46,384 nucleotides of DNA, from contig CAYPHJ010000029.1 in the NCBI GenBank assembly GCA_964410485.1, forward strand, positions 1 to 46,384, written 5' to 3'. Origin of the DNA: CAYPHJ01 sp964410485. Its GTDB lineage: Bacteria; Desulfobacterota; Binatia; UBA9968. A program made the translations under genes and the position numbers. Shown here one piece after another: positions 1-6,436 of the stretch. The notes under the pieces were generated by a model. It saw only the letters and a program-made list of their open reading frames with translations, had not been told where the DNA came from and made no database searches. Within the stretch, counting starts at the first letter, position 1. Each line of letters begins with the position of its first letter.

Positions 1-16
1 GACTTGCCGTCGTGAT

Positions 17-247
17 TTAGCCGAAGCTGGCAACGGCGACCGGTCGCCTAGCGGCCCGTTTGATTCTCTCCAACTCGTGGAGGGTCGCAGCTGTCAGGTA
101 GCTTTCTCCGCAATTCGGACAGGTAATCACAGGTACTCTCTCAACCACGAGCAGGTTGCTGCCACGACCATAACACCGCGTTACGCGACGCTTCCGGGCT
201 CCTTCTTTACCGCCAATATCGCAGATCATAGACTTTTGAACTGTCAT
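17..247 (-). CDS. YgiT-type zinc-finger protein, one zinc ligand lost
   Basis: A 76-residue protein of the YgiT/MqsA-like zinc-finger family, usually an antitoxin or regulator beside a DUF4258 or MqsR-like partner. The second zinc knuckle is intact (CPNC, Cys43 and Cys46), and the conserved GESYLTAATLHELERIK stretch follows. In the first knuckle Cys9 is present but the second cysteine reads as Gly12 (CDIG where the family has CDIC), so zinc binding may be impaired. The ATG at 247 is chosen because homology begins just after it; the longer open frame upstream has no family resemblance. No partner toxin is recognisable upstream, so the gene may be an orphan left by deletion. Family assignment is from recalled motifs. 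Confidence 0.75.
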   Translation of the reverse strand: MTVQKSMICDIGGKEGARKRRVTRCYGRGSNLLVVERVPVITCPNCGESYLTAATLHELERIKRAARRPVAVASFG

Positions 248-374
248 GGCTGGACTCACCAAGGTCTTTTGCTCGATAGCCAGTGAGGACCAAGTGCCGG
301 GGGCTCGCGCCCTCACCGCCAATTCTGGCGGCAATTGGCAATAGCCTTCCGGGAGTGCCGGCCCGTGCGGTTAC

Positions 375-1184
375 TCATTGCACCCGGAAGACACCTCTGA
401 CAAGCCGGACTTGGCCCTCCTCAAGACTGCGTCGTGCGTTCCCGGCCTTTTGTGCGAGGTTGTCGATAAATACCGCCAAGCCCAGCTGTCCTGGCGCGGA
501 GGGCGTGGCGTTTGCGGTAGTTCTGCTCAAATGAACATCGCTGGTATCGTCCAGGAGCTCGGCGATAAATCCACTCTCGCCGAGAACCGATCGTATCTCT
601 TCGGCAGAGACAAGGAAGTTGTCGGCAGGGTCGCTGGCCCACGGAAGAGGAAAATAGGACGTCGCCACTTTTCCTGCGGCTATCTCCGGGAAGGCGAACC
701 GGCCGCCCGGCTTGAGCACCCGGTGGATCTCCCCGTAGAGCTTCCGCTTGTCCGCGATGTTCATGCCGACGTTTTGCATCCAGACGACGTCGAACGTATC
801 GTCGGGAAAGGGCTGGTCGAGAGCGCTACCCCGGTGCACTTCGATTAGGCCCTCAAGGCCGGTCAGCCGATTTAGCAGTACCGCGCCAGCGCAATAATCG
901 GGCGACAGTTCGAGGCAGTCGACGCGGCAGCCGAGCGCCGAGGCGAGCATCCGGGCGGGACCGGCCAACCCGGCTCCGAGGTCGAGGACGCGATCCTCGG
1001 CTCGAATCCGCGCCAGCTCCTGCAGCTCTCGCGAAGCGCGCAGTCCGCCCGTGTGGAAATGGTCGAGCGCTCCGAGATCCTCGGGCGACAGGCGTCGCTC
1101 GGGATTCAATCCAGCCGCGCAGACGGCCGCCAGGATTCGCGCCTCGATGTCGCGGGCCGAATAGTGTGTTTCCAGACTAGACAT
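375..1184 (-). CDS. SAM-dependent methyltransferase (class I)
   Basis: A 269-residue cytosolic methyltransferase. The SAM-binding motif I (VLDLGAGLAG, residues 66-75) is followed by an acidic ELSP strand end near residue 92, a post-II FDVVWMQNVGMN segment (131-142) and VLKPGGRFAF (156-165). The N-terminal DHFHTGG segment resembles the sarcosine/dimethylglycine methyltransferase-like branch, but the substrate cannot be read from sequence. The start at 1184 is preceded by an AGGAGGGG ribosome site about 8 bases upstream; longer upstream frames run into the attC site. It lies between an attC site (1241-1295) and the window's left end and reads in the same direction as the other cassettes, so it is probably cassette cargo. 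No attC is visible after its stop. Confidence 0.85.
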   Translation of the reverse strand: MSSLETHYSARDIEARILAAVCAAGLNPERRLSPEDLGALDHFHTGGLRASRELQELARIRAEDRVLDLGAGLAGPARMLASALGCRVDCLELSPDYCAGAVLLNRLTGLEGLIEVHRGSALDQPFPDDTFDVVWMQNVGMNIADKRKLYGEIHRVLKPGGRFAFPEIAAGKVATSYFPLPWASDPADNFLVSAEEIRSVLGESGFIAELLDDTSDVHLSRTTANATPSAPGQLGLAVFIDNLAQKAGNARRSLEEGQVRLVRGVFRVQ

Positions 1185-1240
1185 GAACAACCCCTCCTCA
1201 AGATTCGCCATGTTCGGCATGAGCCGATAGCCCGCCACAT

Positions 1241-1295
1241 GCCCAACGCAACGCTCAGCCGCACGTATCGCGTCGATCTGAAGCAAAAGTTAGGC
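1241..1295 (-). other. attC site
   Basis: GCCCAAC at 1241 and GTTAGGC at 1289 bound a 55-base imperfect palindrome. It follows the methyltransferase at 1331-2044 in the minus direction and shares inner sequence with the site at 2106. Confidence 0.8.
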
Positions 1296-1330
1296 TCAAT
1301 AATTCACAATGTTCCCTTTCTTCTTCCCCA

Positions 1331-2044
1331 TCAGGGTGCCAGCCCCCGCACGCCCCAGGCTTTAGCGTTTAGCGTAAATGGTCCATCAGTGCGATTCCCA
1401 AAAAGATTCTGTCGCAACCGCTCGCGGAGTGCCATTCGATGATCTTCTGAAATACGGCGGAGATAAGCTCCAGCAGGTCCCTGCCCTTCGGTGAGCGGTT
1501 GCCAAAAATCGTCGAATGAGCCGAAGCCGCAGGCGAAAACGATGTTTTTCACGTGGACCTCGTTGAGGCCGGCAGAAGCCCATAAAGATGTAAGTTCTTC
1601 TGCGGTGCCATAAGTGCCAGTAAGCAGGTTAACGTTGGGATCAATTACAGCCGCAGCATCCGATTGCGCATCATTCAGTTCGTTTCCCCCGGTGGTGTCC
1701 CACATTGCAGTAGCCACGACTCCGCCTGGCCGCGTTACACGGTGCATCTCCGCAGCGGCCTTGGGCGCATCTGTGATAAAGCTCATGACAAGTAGAGCTA
1801 AACAGCAATCGAAAGAGCCATCGGCAAAAGGTAGCTTCTGCGCGTCGCCTTGCTCGAACTGAATTCTCGGATCGTCAGTCTTCGATCGAGCGTAAGCGAG
1901 AAATGCCTCGGACAAATCGATACCGATAATTTTCGGCACCGCCGGATTTTTTGCGATCGCAAACGTGAGCGCACCAGTACCGCATCCGACATCCAGCACC
2001 TCGCCTCGGGTTTTCGATCGCCATTGATCCCCCTTTGTTTGCAC
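1331..2044 (-). CDS. SAM-dependent methyltransferase, N-terminally short
   Basis: A 237-residue class I methyltransferase of the UbiE/Methyltransf_11 type. Motif I is VLDVGCGTG (residues 16-24), GIDLSEAFL binds the SAM ribose, and RVTRPGGVVATAMWD is the late motif. Relatives usually have 30 to 40 more residues before motif I. Here the frame opens at a GTG (2044) only 62 bases from an attC, so the gene looks clipped at its 5' end by cassette formation, or it starts at an unrecognised codon. The C-terminus (FTLNAKAWGVRG) looks complete. The substrate is unknown. It is flanked by attC sites on both sides and forms one cassette. Confidence 0.8.
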   Translation of the reverse strand: MQTKGDQWRSKTRGEVLDVGCGTGALTFAIAKNPAVPKIIGIDLSEAFLAYARSKTDDPRIQFEQGDAQKLPFADGSFDCCLALLVMSFITDAPKAAAEMHRVTRPGGVVATAMWDTTGGNELNDAQSDAAAVIDPNVNLLTGTYGTAEELTSLWASAGLNEVHVKNIVFACGFGSFDDFWQPLTEGQGPAGAYLRRISEDHRMALRERLRQNLFGNRTDGPFTLNAKAWGVRGLAP

Positions 2045-2105
2045 ACGACTCGCCCGAGGTGGCTGCGCCTAACCGTGTATATTGTGTCGCGCTGCTCGGT
2101 CCGCA

Positions 2106-2163
2106 GCCTAACGCAAAGCTCAGCCGTCGGTATTGGCGATCGGCCTGAAGCGAAAAGTTAGGC
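2106..2163 (-). other. attC site
   Basis: Perfectly matched core ends GCCTAAC (2106) and GTTAGGC (2157) enclose a 58-base imperfect palindrome. It lies 39 bases beyond the stop of the selenoprotein gene and marks the end of that cassette. Confidence 0.9.
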
Positions 2164-2202
2164 TGGAAAAAGTAGCCTAGACCTTTTTTTGTGCTCACGA
2201 CT

Positions 2203-2907
2203 TTACTGTTCTTTTTTTGTCGACCGATCTGGAGGAATCACGCTTGGATTTTCAGCACACCAGGAAAAATGGTCGGTTCGGGCGCGTGCCTTAAATCGCT
2301 CCGCGCTGAATCGCTCCGCCCAAAAAGATAAGGGTTTAAGATTCGTCTCATAGGCAGGGTCAAACTGGGACCAATTGCGAGCGTGCTCTTCCGACCGAAA
2401 GAGGTTCATACCCGCTCACCGGTAAGCCCGATTTTCCGGCGGCCCGCCAAACCCGCTATAGGCGTAGCCGACCACCGTCTCAGGTTGAACCGAAAGGAGC
2501 ACCTCATCACGCATCTCCACCAGAATCGGCTCCGCGCAATCGAGGCACGGAGCGTCCACACGCACTTTCTTTCCGGGAAATAGCCAGCGAACCGCCAGCG
2601 CCTCAAACCCTCACTGAGCGAACCACTTCTGCTGTCCGTCTATGGTGACGCGATACTGAGTGGGCAGATTATTAAAGGGCGCAAAGGAAGCGATATAATC
2701 GGTGCCCGGGTACAGCCAGGCCGGATACTGCCCGCCAGCATATGCAGGACAGGGTGCCTCCATCAGCTCGTGGACCAGTTTGCGGCCATCCTCTACGGAG
2801 AGGCCAAGGTCCTTTGCTAGCTCGGTGTAGTGAGGCGCCTGCCCCGTAGCAATGAAGCGTTGAATGATAAGATAAAAGGCTCTGTCGAGAAGTTTCAGAT
2901 CGGCCAT
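2203..2907 (-). CDS. MerB-like (organomercurial lyase family) selenoprotein with two in-frame UGA codons
   Basis: A 234-codon gene interrupted only by two UGA codons (2611-2613, residue 99; 2416-2418, residue 164). Residues 1-98 are the winged-helix N-terminal part of the alkylmercury lyase family (GTDYIASFAPFNNLPTQYR, then QKWFAQ before the first UGA). Reading through gives GFEALAVRW, then APCLDC (Cys121, Cys124), then after the second UGA AGMNLFRSEEHARNW, matching the MerB segment after its second catalytic cysteine. MerB uses Cys96, Asp99 and Cys159; here the equivalents are UGA99, Glu102 and UGA164, with near-identical spacing. Each UGA is followed by a SECIS-like hairpin. The start has AGGAGG nine bases upstream, 17 bases from an attC. 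Expected reaction: cleavage of a carbon-mercury bond in the cytosol, though the true substrate is unproven. The alternative, a gene killed by two nonsense mutations, is much less likely. Confidence 0.85.
2379..2418 (-). promoter_or_regulatory. SECIS-like hairpin at second UGA of the MerB-like gene
   Basis: From the U of UGA (2418), CUCUUUC (16-22) pairs with GGAAGAG (27-33), leaving loop GGUC (23-26). A lower stem pairs GAGCG (2-6) with CGCUC (36-40). The GGU apical loop is the same as in the E. coli fdhF element. Confidence 0.8.
2575..2613 (-). promoter_or_regulatory. SECIS-like hairpin at first UGA of the MerB-like gene
   Basis: Numbering from the U of UGA (2613), bases 15-21 (GCUGGCG) pair with 25-31 (CGCUGGC) in a 7-bp stem with two G-U pairs, leaving apical loop G22-U23-U24. 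A lower helix joins GGG (4-6) to CCC (37-39). Bacterial SECIS elements recognised by SelB carry an apical GU near positions 23-24; this one matches. Confidence 0.75.
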
Positions 2908-2923
2908 GGGTTGTGCCTCCTTT

Positions 2924-2978
2924 GCCTAACGCCACCGGTGAGAAGCGCGAAGCGTCTTTCTCAGCCCGATGGTTAGGG
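2924..2978 (-). other. attC site
   Basis: GCCTAAC (2924) and GTTAGGG (2972) bound a 55-base imperfect palindrome directly upstream of the selenoprotein start. The inner part resembles the sites at 4867 and 5624. Confidence 0.85.
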
Positions 2979-3384
2979 CTACGGTCTCTCGAGAAATTCT
3001 AAGAAAGGTTTTTACGCTTTGAATCCGCCGTTTCGCTTCCTTGACATCTGACTCATTAGAGAGGCCAATCAACTCCGAGGATGCTTGCTTTGGGTCCTCT
3101 TTATGCTTCTGAAGTCACCGCCGATACCAGGCAGGTAGATAATCGTAGATGGCGGCAAGATCAGACGCCCGTCGTCTGTTTGCATCTTTCCGCGCCAATG
3201 TATCCTCTCTCAGACTTCCGTCCAACTTTTGAAGTTCAATGGCGTTGGCAAAGAATACAAGATCCGATGCAATTTGGTACTTAAGGTCCTTATACCGCAA
3301 GATCGGACGCACCCAAAAGGTCGCTATTAGATATCCCCCTGCGCCAGCCACAATGCTGAGCAACGTGATCCAAAATTGTTCCAT
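2926..3384 (-). pseudogene. Small membrane protein interrupted by an in-frame UGA
   Basis: The open frame 3115-3384 gives 89 residues: one N-terminal membrane helix (about residues 6-28) and a charged cytosolic tail ending LPAWYRR. After the UGA at 3115-3117 the same frame stays open and protein-like for about 45 codons (PKQASSELIGLSNESD), then runs into the attC and stops at 2926. Relatives as I recall them have a tryptophan near this position, so UGG to UGA is the simplest explanation. No SECIS-type hairpin with an apical GU follows this UGA, unlike the two in the next cassette. The gene start overlaps the end of a truncated methyltransferase. Function unknown. Confidence 0.5.
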
Positions 3385-3653
3385 CTTGAATGATCCAGAC
3401 CATAAAACTCCAACTGCCCGTCAATGTCCGCGACCTGACAAAATCGGAGAGTACGGCCAGTGCCCGGACCGATATCGAGAAGTCTCAGCGTTCCCGCTCC
3501 CGCGAATGGCCTTTCTCTTATGTAAGATGTGATCGCCTCGGCCACCCCAACATAGCGCGCAAGTCTTAATCGATAGTTCCGGTGTGATGGAACCGCCTCG
3601 AAGGCGAATTTGAGCTTGTCTTGGGGAGAGGGTTGAAATCGTTCTGTTTGCAT
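3385..3653 (-). pseudogene. Methyltransferase N-terminal fragment
   Basis: The first 90 or so residues of a SAM-dependent methyltransferase: an N-terminal helix region, then LRLLDIGPGTGRTL (motif I) and EFYGLDHS (motif II strand). Family resemblance stops at GLDHS. The frame then runs for 18 unrelated codons into the membrane-protein gene and ends at 3327. The C-terminal two thirds, including the rest of the SAM fold, are missing, so it cannot be active. Start at 3653 with GAGG upstream, 13 bases from an attC. It looks like a deletion that joined two former cassettes and removed the attC between them. Confidence 0.65.
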
Positions 3654-3665
3654 AACGGAATACCT

Positions 3666-3717
3666 CGCTAACGGTATGCCGCTAAGCTGCGCCGCCAGCT
3701 TAAGCGCCGGGTTATGT
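3666..3717 (-). other. attC site, imperfect core
   Basis: CGCTAAC (3666) and GTTATGT (3711) enclose a palindrome (GCTAAGCTG against CAGCTTAAGC). The outer core matches the consensus only in part. Confidence 0.7.
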
Positions 3718-3728
3718 GGCGGACCCGG

Positions 3729-4028
3729 TCAGGCTGTGCTTGTAGATACCCACTGCTCCGCTAATGCTTTGAGTGCAGGTCCTGACTCGGGCCAGTTATG
3801 AAGAATCGCTGGGTCAAAATCTGCACCGTTTGGCCAAACGAGCGTGTGGACCTCGGGATCGATGCGGACCTGATCGAAAAGCGTAGGATCTTCCAGAGGG
3901 CCGTAGATTTCACCCTTCAACACGGGACGGAAATCGATAACTTGAGACGTACCGTCGTCAAACTCTACGCGCAGAGTGAACGACGCGACTTTCTGGAACG
4001 AGGAAACCCGATAAATCTCATGAGCCAT
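3729..4028 (-). CDS. DUF2442 domain protein
   Basis: A 99-residue protein with the DUF2442 pattern: a strand-rich half (VEFDDGTSQVIDF) then GPLEDPTLFDQVRIDPEVHTLVWPNGADFDPAIL. DUF2442 proteins pair with DUF4160 proteins and are suspected antitoxin partners; no biochemical role is established that I can name. The ATG at 4028 is preferred over the TTG at 4034 because GAGG lies 8 bases upstream. The DUF4160 gene ends 10 bases upstream, so the two are probably co-transcribed. Both are intact, unlike most pairs in this array. The gene ends 12 bases from an attC. Confidence 0.85.
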   Translation of the reverse strand: MAHEIYRVSSFQKVASFTLRVEFDDGTSQVIDFRPVLKGEIYGPLEDPTLFDQVRIDPEVHTLVWPNGADFDPAILHNWPESGPALKALAEQWVSTSTA

Positions 4029-4038
4029 AAACAAGGCC

Positions 4039-4308
4039 TCATTTCAACGGTTCAATCTTAATGGGCGGACGACCCTGTTGCAACGTCTGCCAGTTCGACA
4101 ATAGCTCTTCCTGATGAAGCTCTGCCCAAGCCAGAACAAGTCGATCCTGGCGCCTCGGAAGGGAACCAACCAAACGCTCGATCTTGCCGATATCGTAAAT
4201 TCCCACATGGTCCTGATAGTACGCGTGAAAGTGAGGCATATGATGCTGCCCTCCGGCCTCGACGAACATGCGAATTATAATTCCGAAGAACCTACAAACC
4301 TCTGGCAT
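4039..4308 (-). CDS. DUF4160 domain protein
   Basis: An 89-residue protein with the DUF4160 hallmarks: MPEVCRFFGIIIRMFVEAGGQ at the start, a histidine cluster (QHHMPHFHAYY) and the closing GSLPRRQDRLVLAWAELHQEELL. The family commonly precedes DUF2442 in putative toxin-antitoxin pairs, as here. The histidine cluster could be catalytic or metal-binding, which is inference. Two ATGs sit together (4311 and 4308); the second matches the usual family start. The attC at 4330 lies 22 bases upstream, so no promoter of its own is obvious. Confidence 0.85.
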   Translation of the reverse strand: MPEVCRFFGIIIRMFVEAGGQHHMPHFHAYYQDHVGIYDIGKIERLVGSLPRRQDRLVLAWAELHQEELLSNWQTLQQGRPPIKIEPLK

Positions 4309-4329
4309 CACTTATCCAATTCATAGACC

Positions 4330-4461
4330 ACATAACGTATCAACTGAGCGTGAGGCGAGCCGAAGAACCGATCGGTTGATTCGCCACTTCATTTTTCAGA
4401 AATCACGTGCGGTTCCATTAGCACCAGCTGCTCGCCGATACGCTTAAGCGTCGAGTTAGAC
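4330..4461 (-). other. attC site, long form
   Basis: ACATAAC (4330) and GTTAGAC (4455) bound a 132-base element. The outer arms pair (CAACTGAGCGTGAGGCGAGC against GCTCGCC...ACGCTTAAGCG); the middle is unpaired. Confidence 0.7.
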
Positions 4462-4589
4462 CTCAACTACGATGTTGTAGGTCTCGCGACCGTTTCGAGC
4501 GAAATAGGTCGATGAAAAATCCTACGACTCCGTAAACTGTTGCCCAAGTATCCCGTTTATCAAGTCGATTTGAAGGTGCTCCGTGCCAG

Positions 4590-4856
4590 CTACGACGCTT
4601 GTTGCCTCCCGCAACCCATGAGGGTCGCAATTTCAAAGCCGGGGGTGCCATGCAATAGTGATAGTGCAAGACCCAGAAATCCGATCAAACCAATCACGGG
4701 AATATAGGACAGAGAATACAACCCAAGGCAAAAGGGCGAAGCTACCATGCCCCAAGATACACCAGTAATAATACCGACCGGCATGGGATACCGTCTCTTG
4801 GCCCAAAAAAGAGCAGCGATTGGAACAATACAGAGCAACAAGAGGAGAAAAATCAT
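4590..4856 (-). CDS. Small integral membrane protein, unknown function
   Basis: An 88-residue hydrophobic protein with three predicted membrane segments (about residues 2-18, 26-48 and 52-69) and a short polar tail. No family recognised. It is the only gene between two attC sites (4330-4461 and 4867-4923), and about 130 bases after its stop hold no gene. Small membrane proteins of unknown role are common integron cargo. No strong ribosome site is seen, so the start is tentative. Confidence 0.6.
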   Translation of the reverse strand: MIFLLLLLCIVPIAALFWAKRRYPMPVGIITGVSWGMVASPFCLGLYSLSYIPVIGLIGFLGLALSLLHGTPGFEIATLMGCGRQQAS

Positions 4857-4866
4857 GAAAATGAAG

Positions 4867-4923
4867 GTCTAACGTTTGGGTGAGAGGCGCGTCATCGCGT
4901 CCTTCTCAACCCGATGGTTAGAC
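4867..4923 (-). other. attC site
   Basis: Exact inverted cores GTCTAAC (4867) and GTTAGAC (4917) with inner arms GGTGAGAGGCGCG and CGCGTCCTTCTCAACC. The clearest attC in the array. Confidence 0.92.
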
Positions 4924-4925
4924 CC

Positions 4926-5117
4926 TCATACCGCTCGGCGTTTTTGAATCGGAGGTCGTACAACAGGACGCCGAGGTTTCCGGCTCACGACGGCAAACTC
5001 GCCTCTGTGTTGTCGTTCCTTTAGATCGCGGAAGATCGCGGCTAGGTCGTAGTTAAACCGTGCGGCATACTGCTGACGAATGCGCCGCACTTCTTCGACA
5101 ATAGAGTCTTTCGCCAT
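4926..5117 (-). CDS. Antitoxin of PIN-toxin pair
   Basis: A 63-residue protein beginning MAKDSIVEEVRRIRQQYAAR and containing FNYDLAAIFRDLKERQ, the pattern of small antitoxins encoded just after PIN-domain toxins of this type. A close paralogue occurs at 5676-5849. Start at 5117 with GGAGTGA upstream; the toxin's proper stop (5122) lies 5 bases before it. The stop is 3 bases from the attC at 4867. The gene is intact while its toxin is frameshifted. Confidence 0.75.
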   Translation of the reverse strand: MAKDSIVEEVRRIRQQYAARFNYDLAAIFRDLKERQHRGEFAVVSRKPRRPVVRPPIQKRRAV

Positions 5118-5121
5118 AAGT

Positions 5122-5593
5122 TCACTCCTCCATAAGTTCTTCGGGCGTGCATAGAACCGGCGGCTCGTAGCCCTCGCTTCGGCAGAGTTTCGATCCGGGC
5201 TCTCATCGTGGCATTCGCGATGTGTGCGCAGTTCCATGTCAGGAGATAGTCCATCCCGTGAACAGTTGCAATCGCAATGTGCGTCGCATCCACGACCGCT
5301 TGGGCCGGAACTACACCTGCTTGTGCAAGAGCCTCGGCCAGTTGCATAGCATCAGAGGTGGCATCAAGGATCGGGACTGCTTTGAGGGGCGCGAGCCGCC
5401 TGCGCGCACGGCGAGGATCACCGCCTGCGGCCTCCTGGATAACCAACGGCGATACGTAGAGGTCGAACTGTGGGCGCCGCATACGCCACCATCGACGCGT
5501 GAGTTGCTGGTGCGCGCGCTGAATGAGGTCCCGGCTCGGACGTGCTGTGAGATAACTCACTATCGTCGTTTCGATGTACACGCTGGACGCCAT
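5122..5593 (-). pseudogene. PIN-domain toxin, frameshifted near the C-terminus
   Basis: VapC-like PIN ribonuclease family: VYIETTIVSYLTARPSRD at the N-terminus, DLYVSPLVIQEA, VVDATHIAIATVHGMDYLLTWN with acidic residues, and HIAN. Around 5181-5187 one base is missing relative to the expected frame: the raw frame continues as KRGLRAAG to 5042, whereas the +1 frame gives the normal tail CRSEGYEPPVLCTPEELMEE and stops at 5122, just before the antitoxin. The core is therefore intact but the last 25 residues are replaced. This could be true inactivation or an assembly indel. Start ATG 5593 follows a TTG at 5596. Confidence 0.75.
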
Positions 5594-5623
5594 CAAGCCA
5601 TATTACGCCCATCCAACACTAGG

Positions 5624-5681
5624 GTCTAACGTTTTGGGTGAGGCGCGGTTCTCCGCGTCCTTCTCAACCCAAGGGTTAGCT
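5624..5681 (-). other. attC site
   Basis: GTCTAAC (5624) and GTTAGCT (5675). The inner arms GGTGAGGCGCGG and CCGCGTCCTTCTCAACC closely match the site at 4867. The antitoxin stop at 5676 lies within its core. Confidence 0.88.
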
Positions 5682-5849
5682 TCCGGTAGGTTTCAGCCGC
5701 AGTTTGGGTCGACGAGAGACCACTGGGTGACCGGAATCCTTTTCTTTCTTCTTTAGGTCAGCACAAATGGCAGAGAGGTCGTAGTTGAATTTCGCCGCGT
5801 GCGCTTCCCTGACCTTGCGAACTTCATCCACAATGGGATCTGATTTCAC
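5676..5849 (-). CDS. Antitoxin of second PIN-toxin pair
   Basis: A 57-residue paralogue of the antitoxin at 4926-5117 (KSDPIVDEVRKVREAHAAK, then FNYDLSAICADLKKKEK). It starts at GTG 5849 with AGAAGG upstream. Its stop codon falls inside the core of the attC at 5624-5681, typical of a cassette gene. The frame is continuous with the shifted end of the upstream toxin, so in the present sequence the toxin has lost its own stop and would read into the antitoxin. Confidence 0.75.
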   Translation of the reverse strand: MKSDPIVDEVRKVREAHAAKFNYDLSAICADLKKKEKDSGHPVVSRRPKLRLKPTGS

Positions 5850-6312
5850 GACTCGATACCTTCTAACAATGACGGGAAATTCAAACCCTGCCGCCTCGAT
5901 AATGGTCCTGATTCTCGCTTTCATCTCCGCATTGTTGATATGACGGAAATTCCATGTCAAAAGAAAATCCATCCCGTGCACGGTCGCCAGGGGAAATATG
6001 CAGCGCGTCCTCGGCTCTCGATGACGGGATAGCCCCCTCATCCAACAAGCGCCTGGCCAATTTCTCTGCAGCGTCGTTAATCTCCAAAATGGGGAGGCCT
6101 GAAATAGCTGCCAGACGCCTTTGGGCTGCTTCAGCACCACCGCCCTTGGCTTCCTCCACCACGAGCACGGAGACGTAAAGATCAAACTTGTGTCGGGCCT
6201 CCTCCCACCATTCTTGCGTGAGGGTCTGCCGGGCGGCACTTACGACATCTCGACTCGGCCGAGCCGTGTAGTAGCTAATAACCGAGGTTTCAATATAAAC
6301 AGAAGATGCCAC
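5850..6312 (-). pseudogene. PIN-domain toxin, frameshifted
   Basis: Paralogue of the PIN toxin at 5122-5593: MASSVYIETSVISYYTARPSRD, DLYVSVLVVEEAKGG, AEDALHI. About one extra base near 5990-5995 breaks the frame. The other frame continues FPLATVHGMDFLLTWNFRHINNAEMKARI, the expected remainder. The usual closing segment before the stop is missing and the frame runs directly into the antitoxin. The PIN acidic residues are split between two frames, so the raw sequence cannot make active toxin. The start at 6312 lies 34 bases from an attC. Confidence 0.75.
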
Positions 6313-6345
6313 AACTCGGCCAGTCTACCAGCAACCATTCGTCGA

Positions 6346-6434
6346 AGCTAACGTCGCGTTGAGCGGCGCGGCCATAGATCCAGGAGGAACTGTTGCTCCG
6401 TATCACCGCGCCCGCCTCGAACGCATAGTTATGC
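6346..6434 (-). other. attC site
   Basis: AGCTAAC (6346) and GTTATGC (6428) bound an 89-base imperfect palindrome (GTCGCGTTGAGCGGCGCG against CGCGCCCGCCTCGAACGC). The next gene's stop is 3 bases away. Confidence 0.75.
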
Positions 6435-6436
6435 AA

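Noticed and set aside
255..374. attC site after the first methyltransferase
   Set aside because: A hairpin (316-331) exists, but no RYYYAAC/GTTRRRY core pair is present.
2203..2907. UGA read as tryptophan genome-wide
   Set aside because: Many genes here end in TGA at the expected family length, for example 10706-11215, 24673-25584 and 40063-40989, so UGA is a normal stop.
2203..2907. Two or three separate small genes in the MerB-like region
   Set aside because: The pieces match one family continuously, and only the first has a ribosome site and start.
3115..3117. Selenocysteine codon in the small membrane protein
   Set aside because: No apical-GU hairpin at the proper distance, and the position is not a redox or catalytic cysteine site.
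5042..5121. The raw extended end of the PIN toxin overlapping the antitoxin
   Set aside because: It is the out-of-frame continuation; the expected C-terminus lies in the neighbouring frame.
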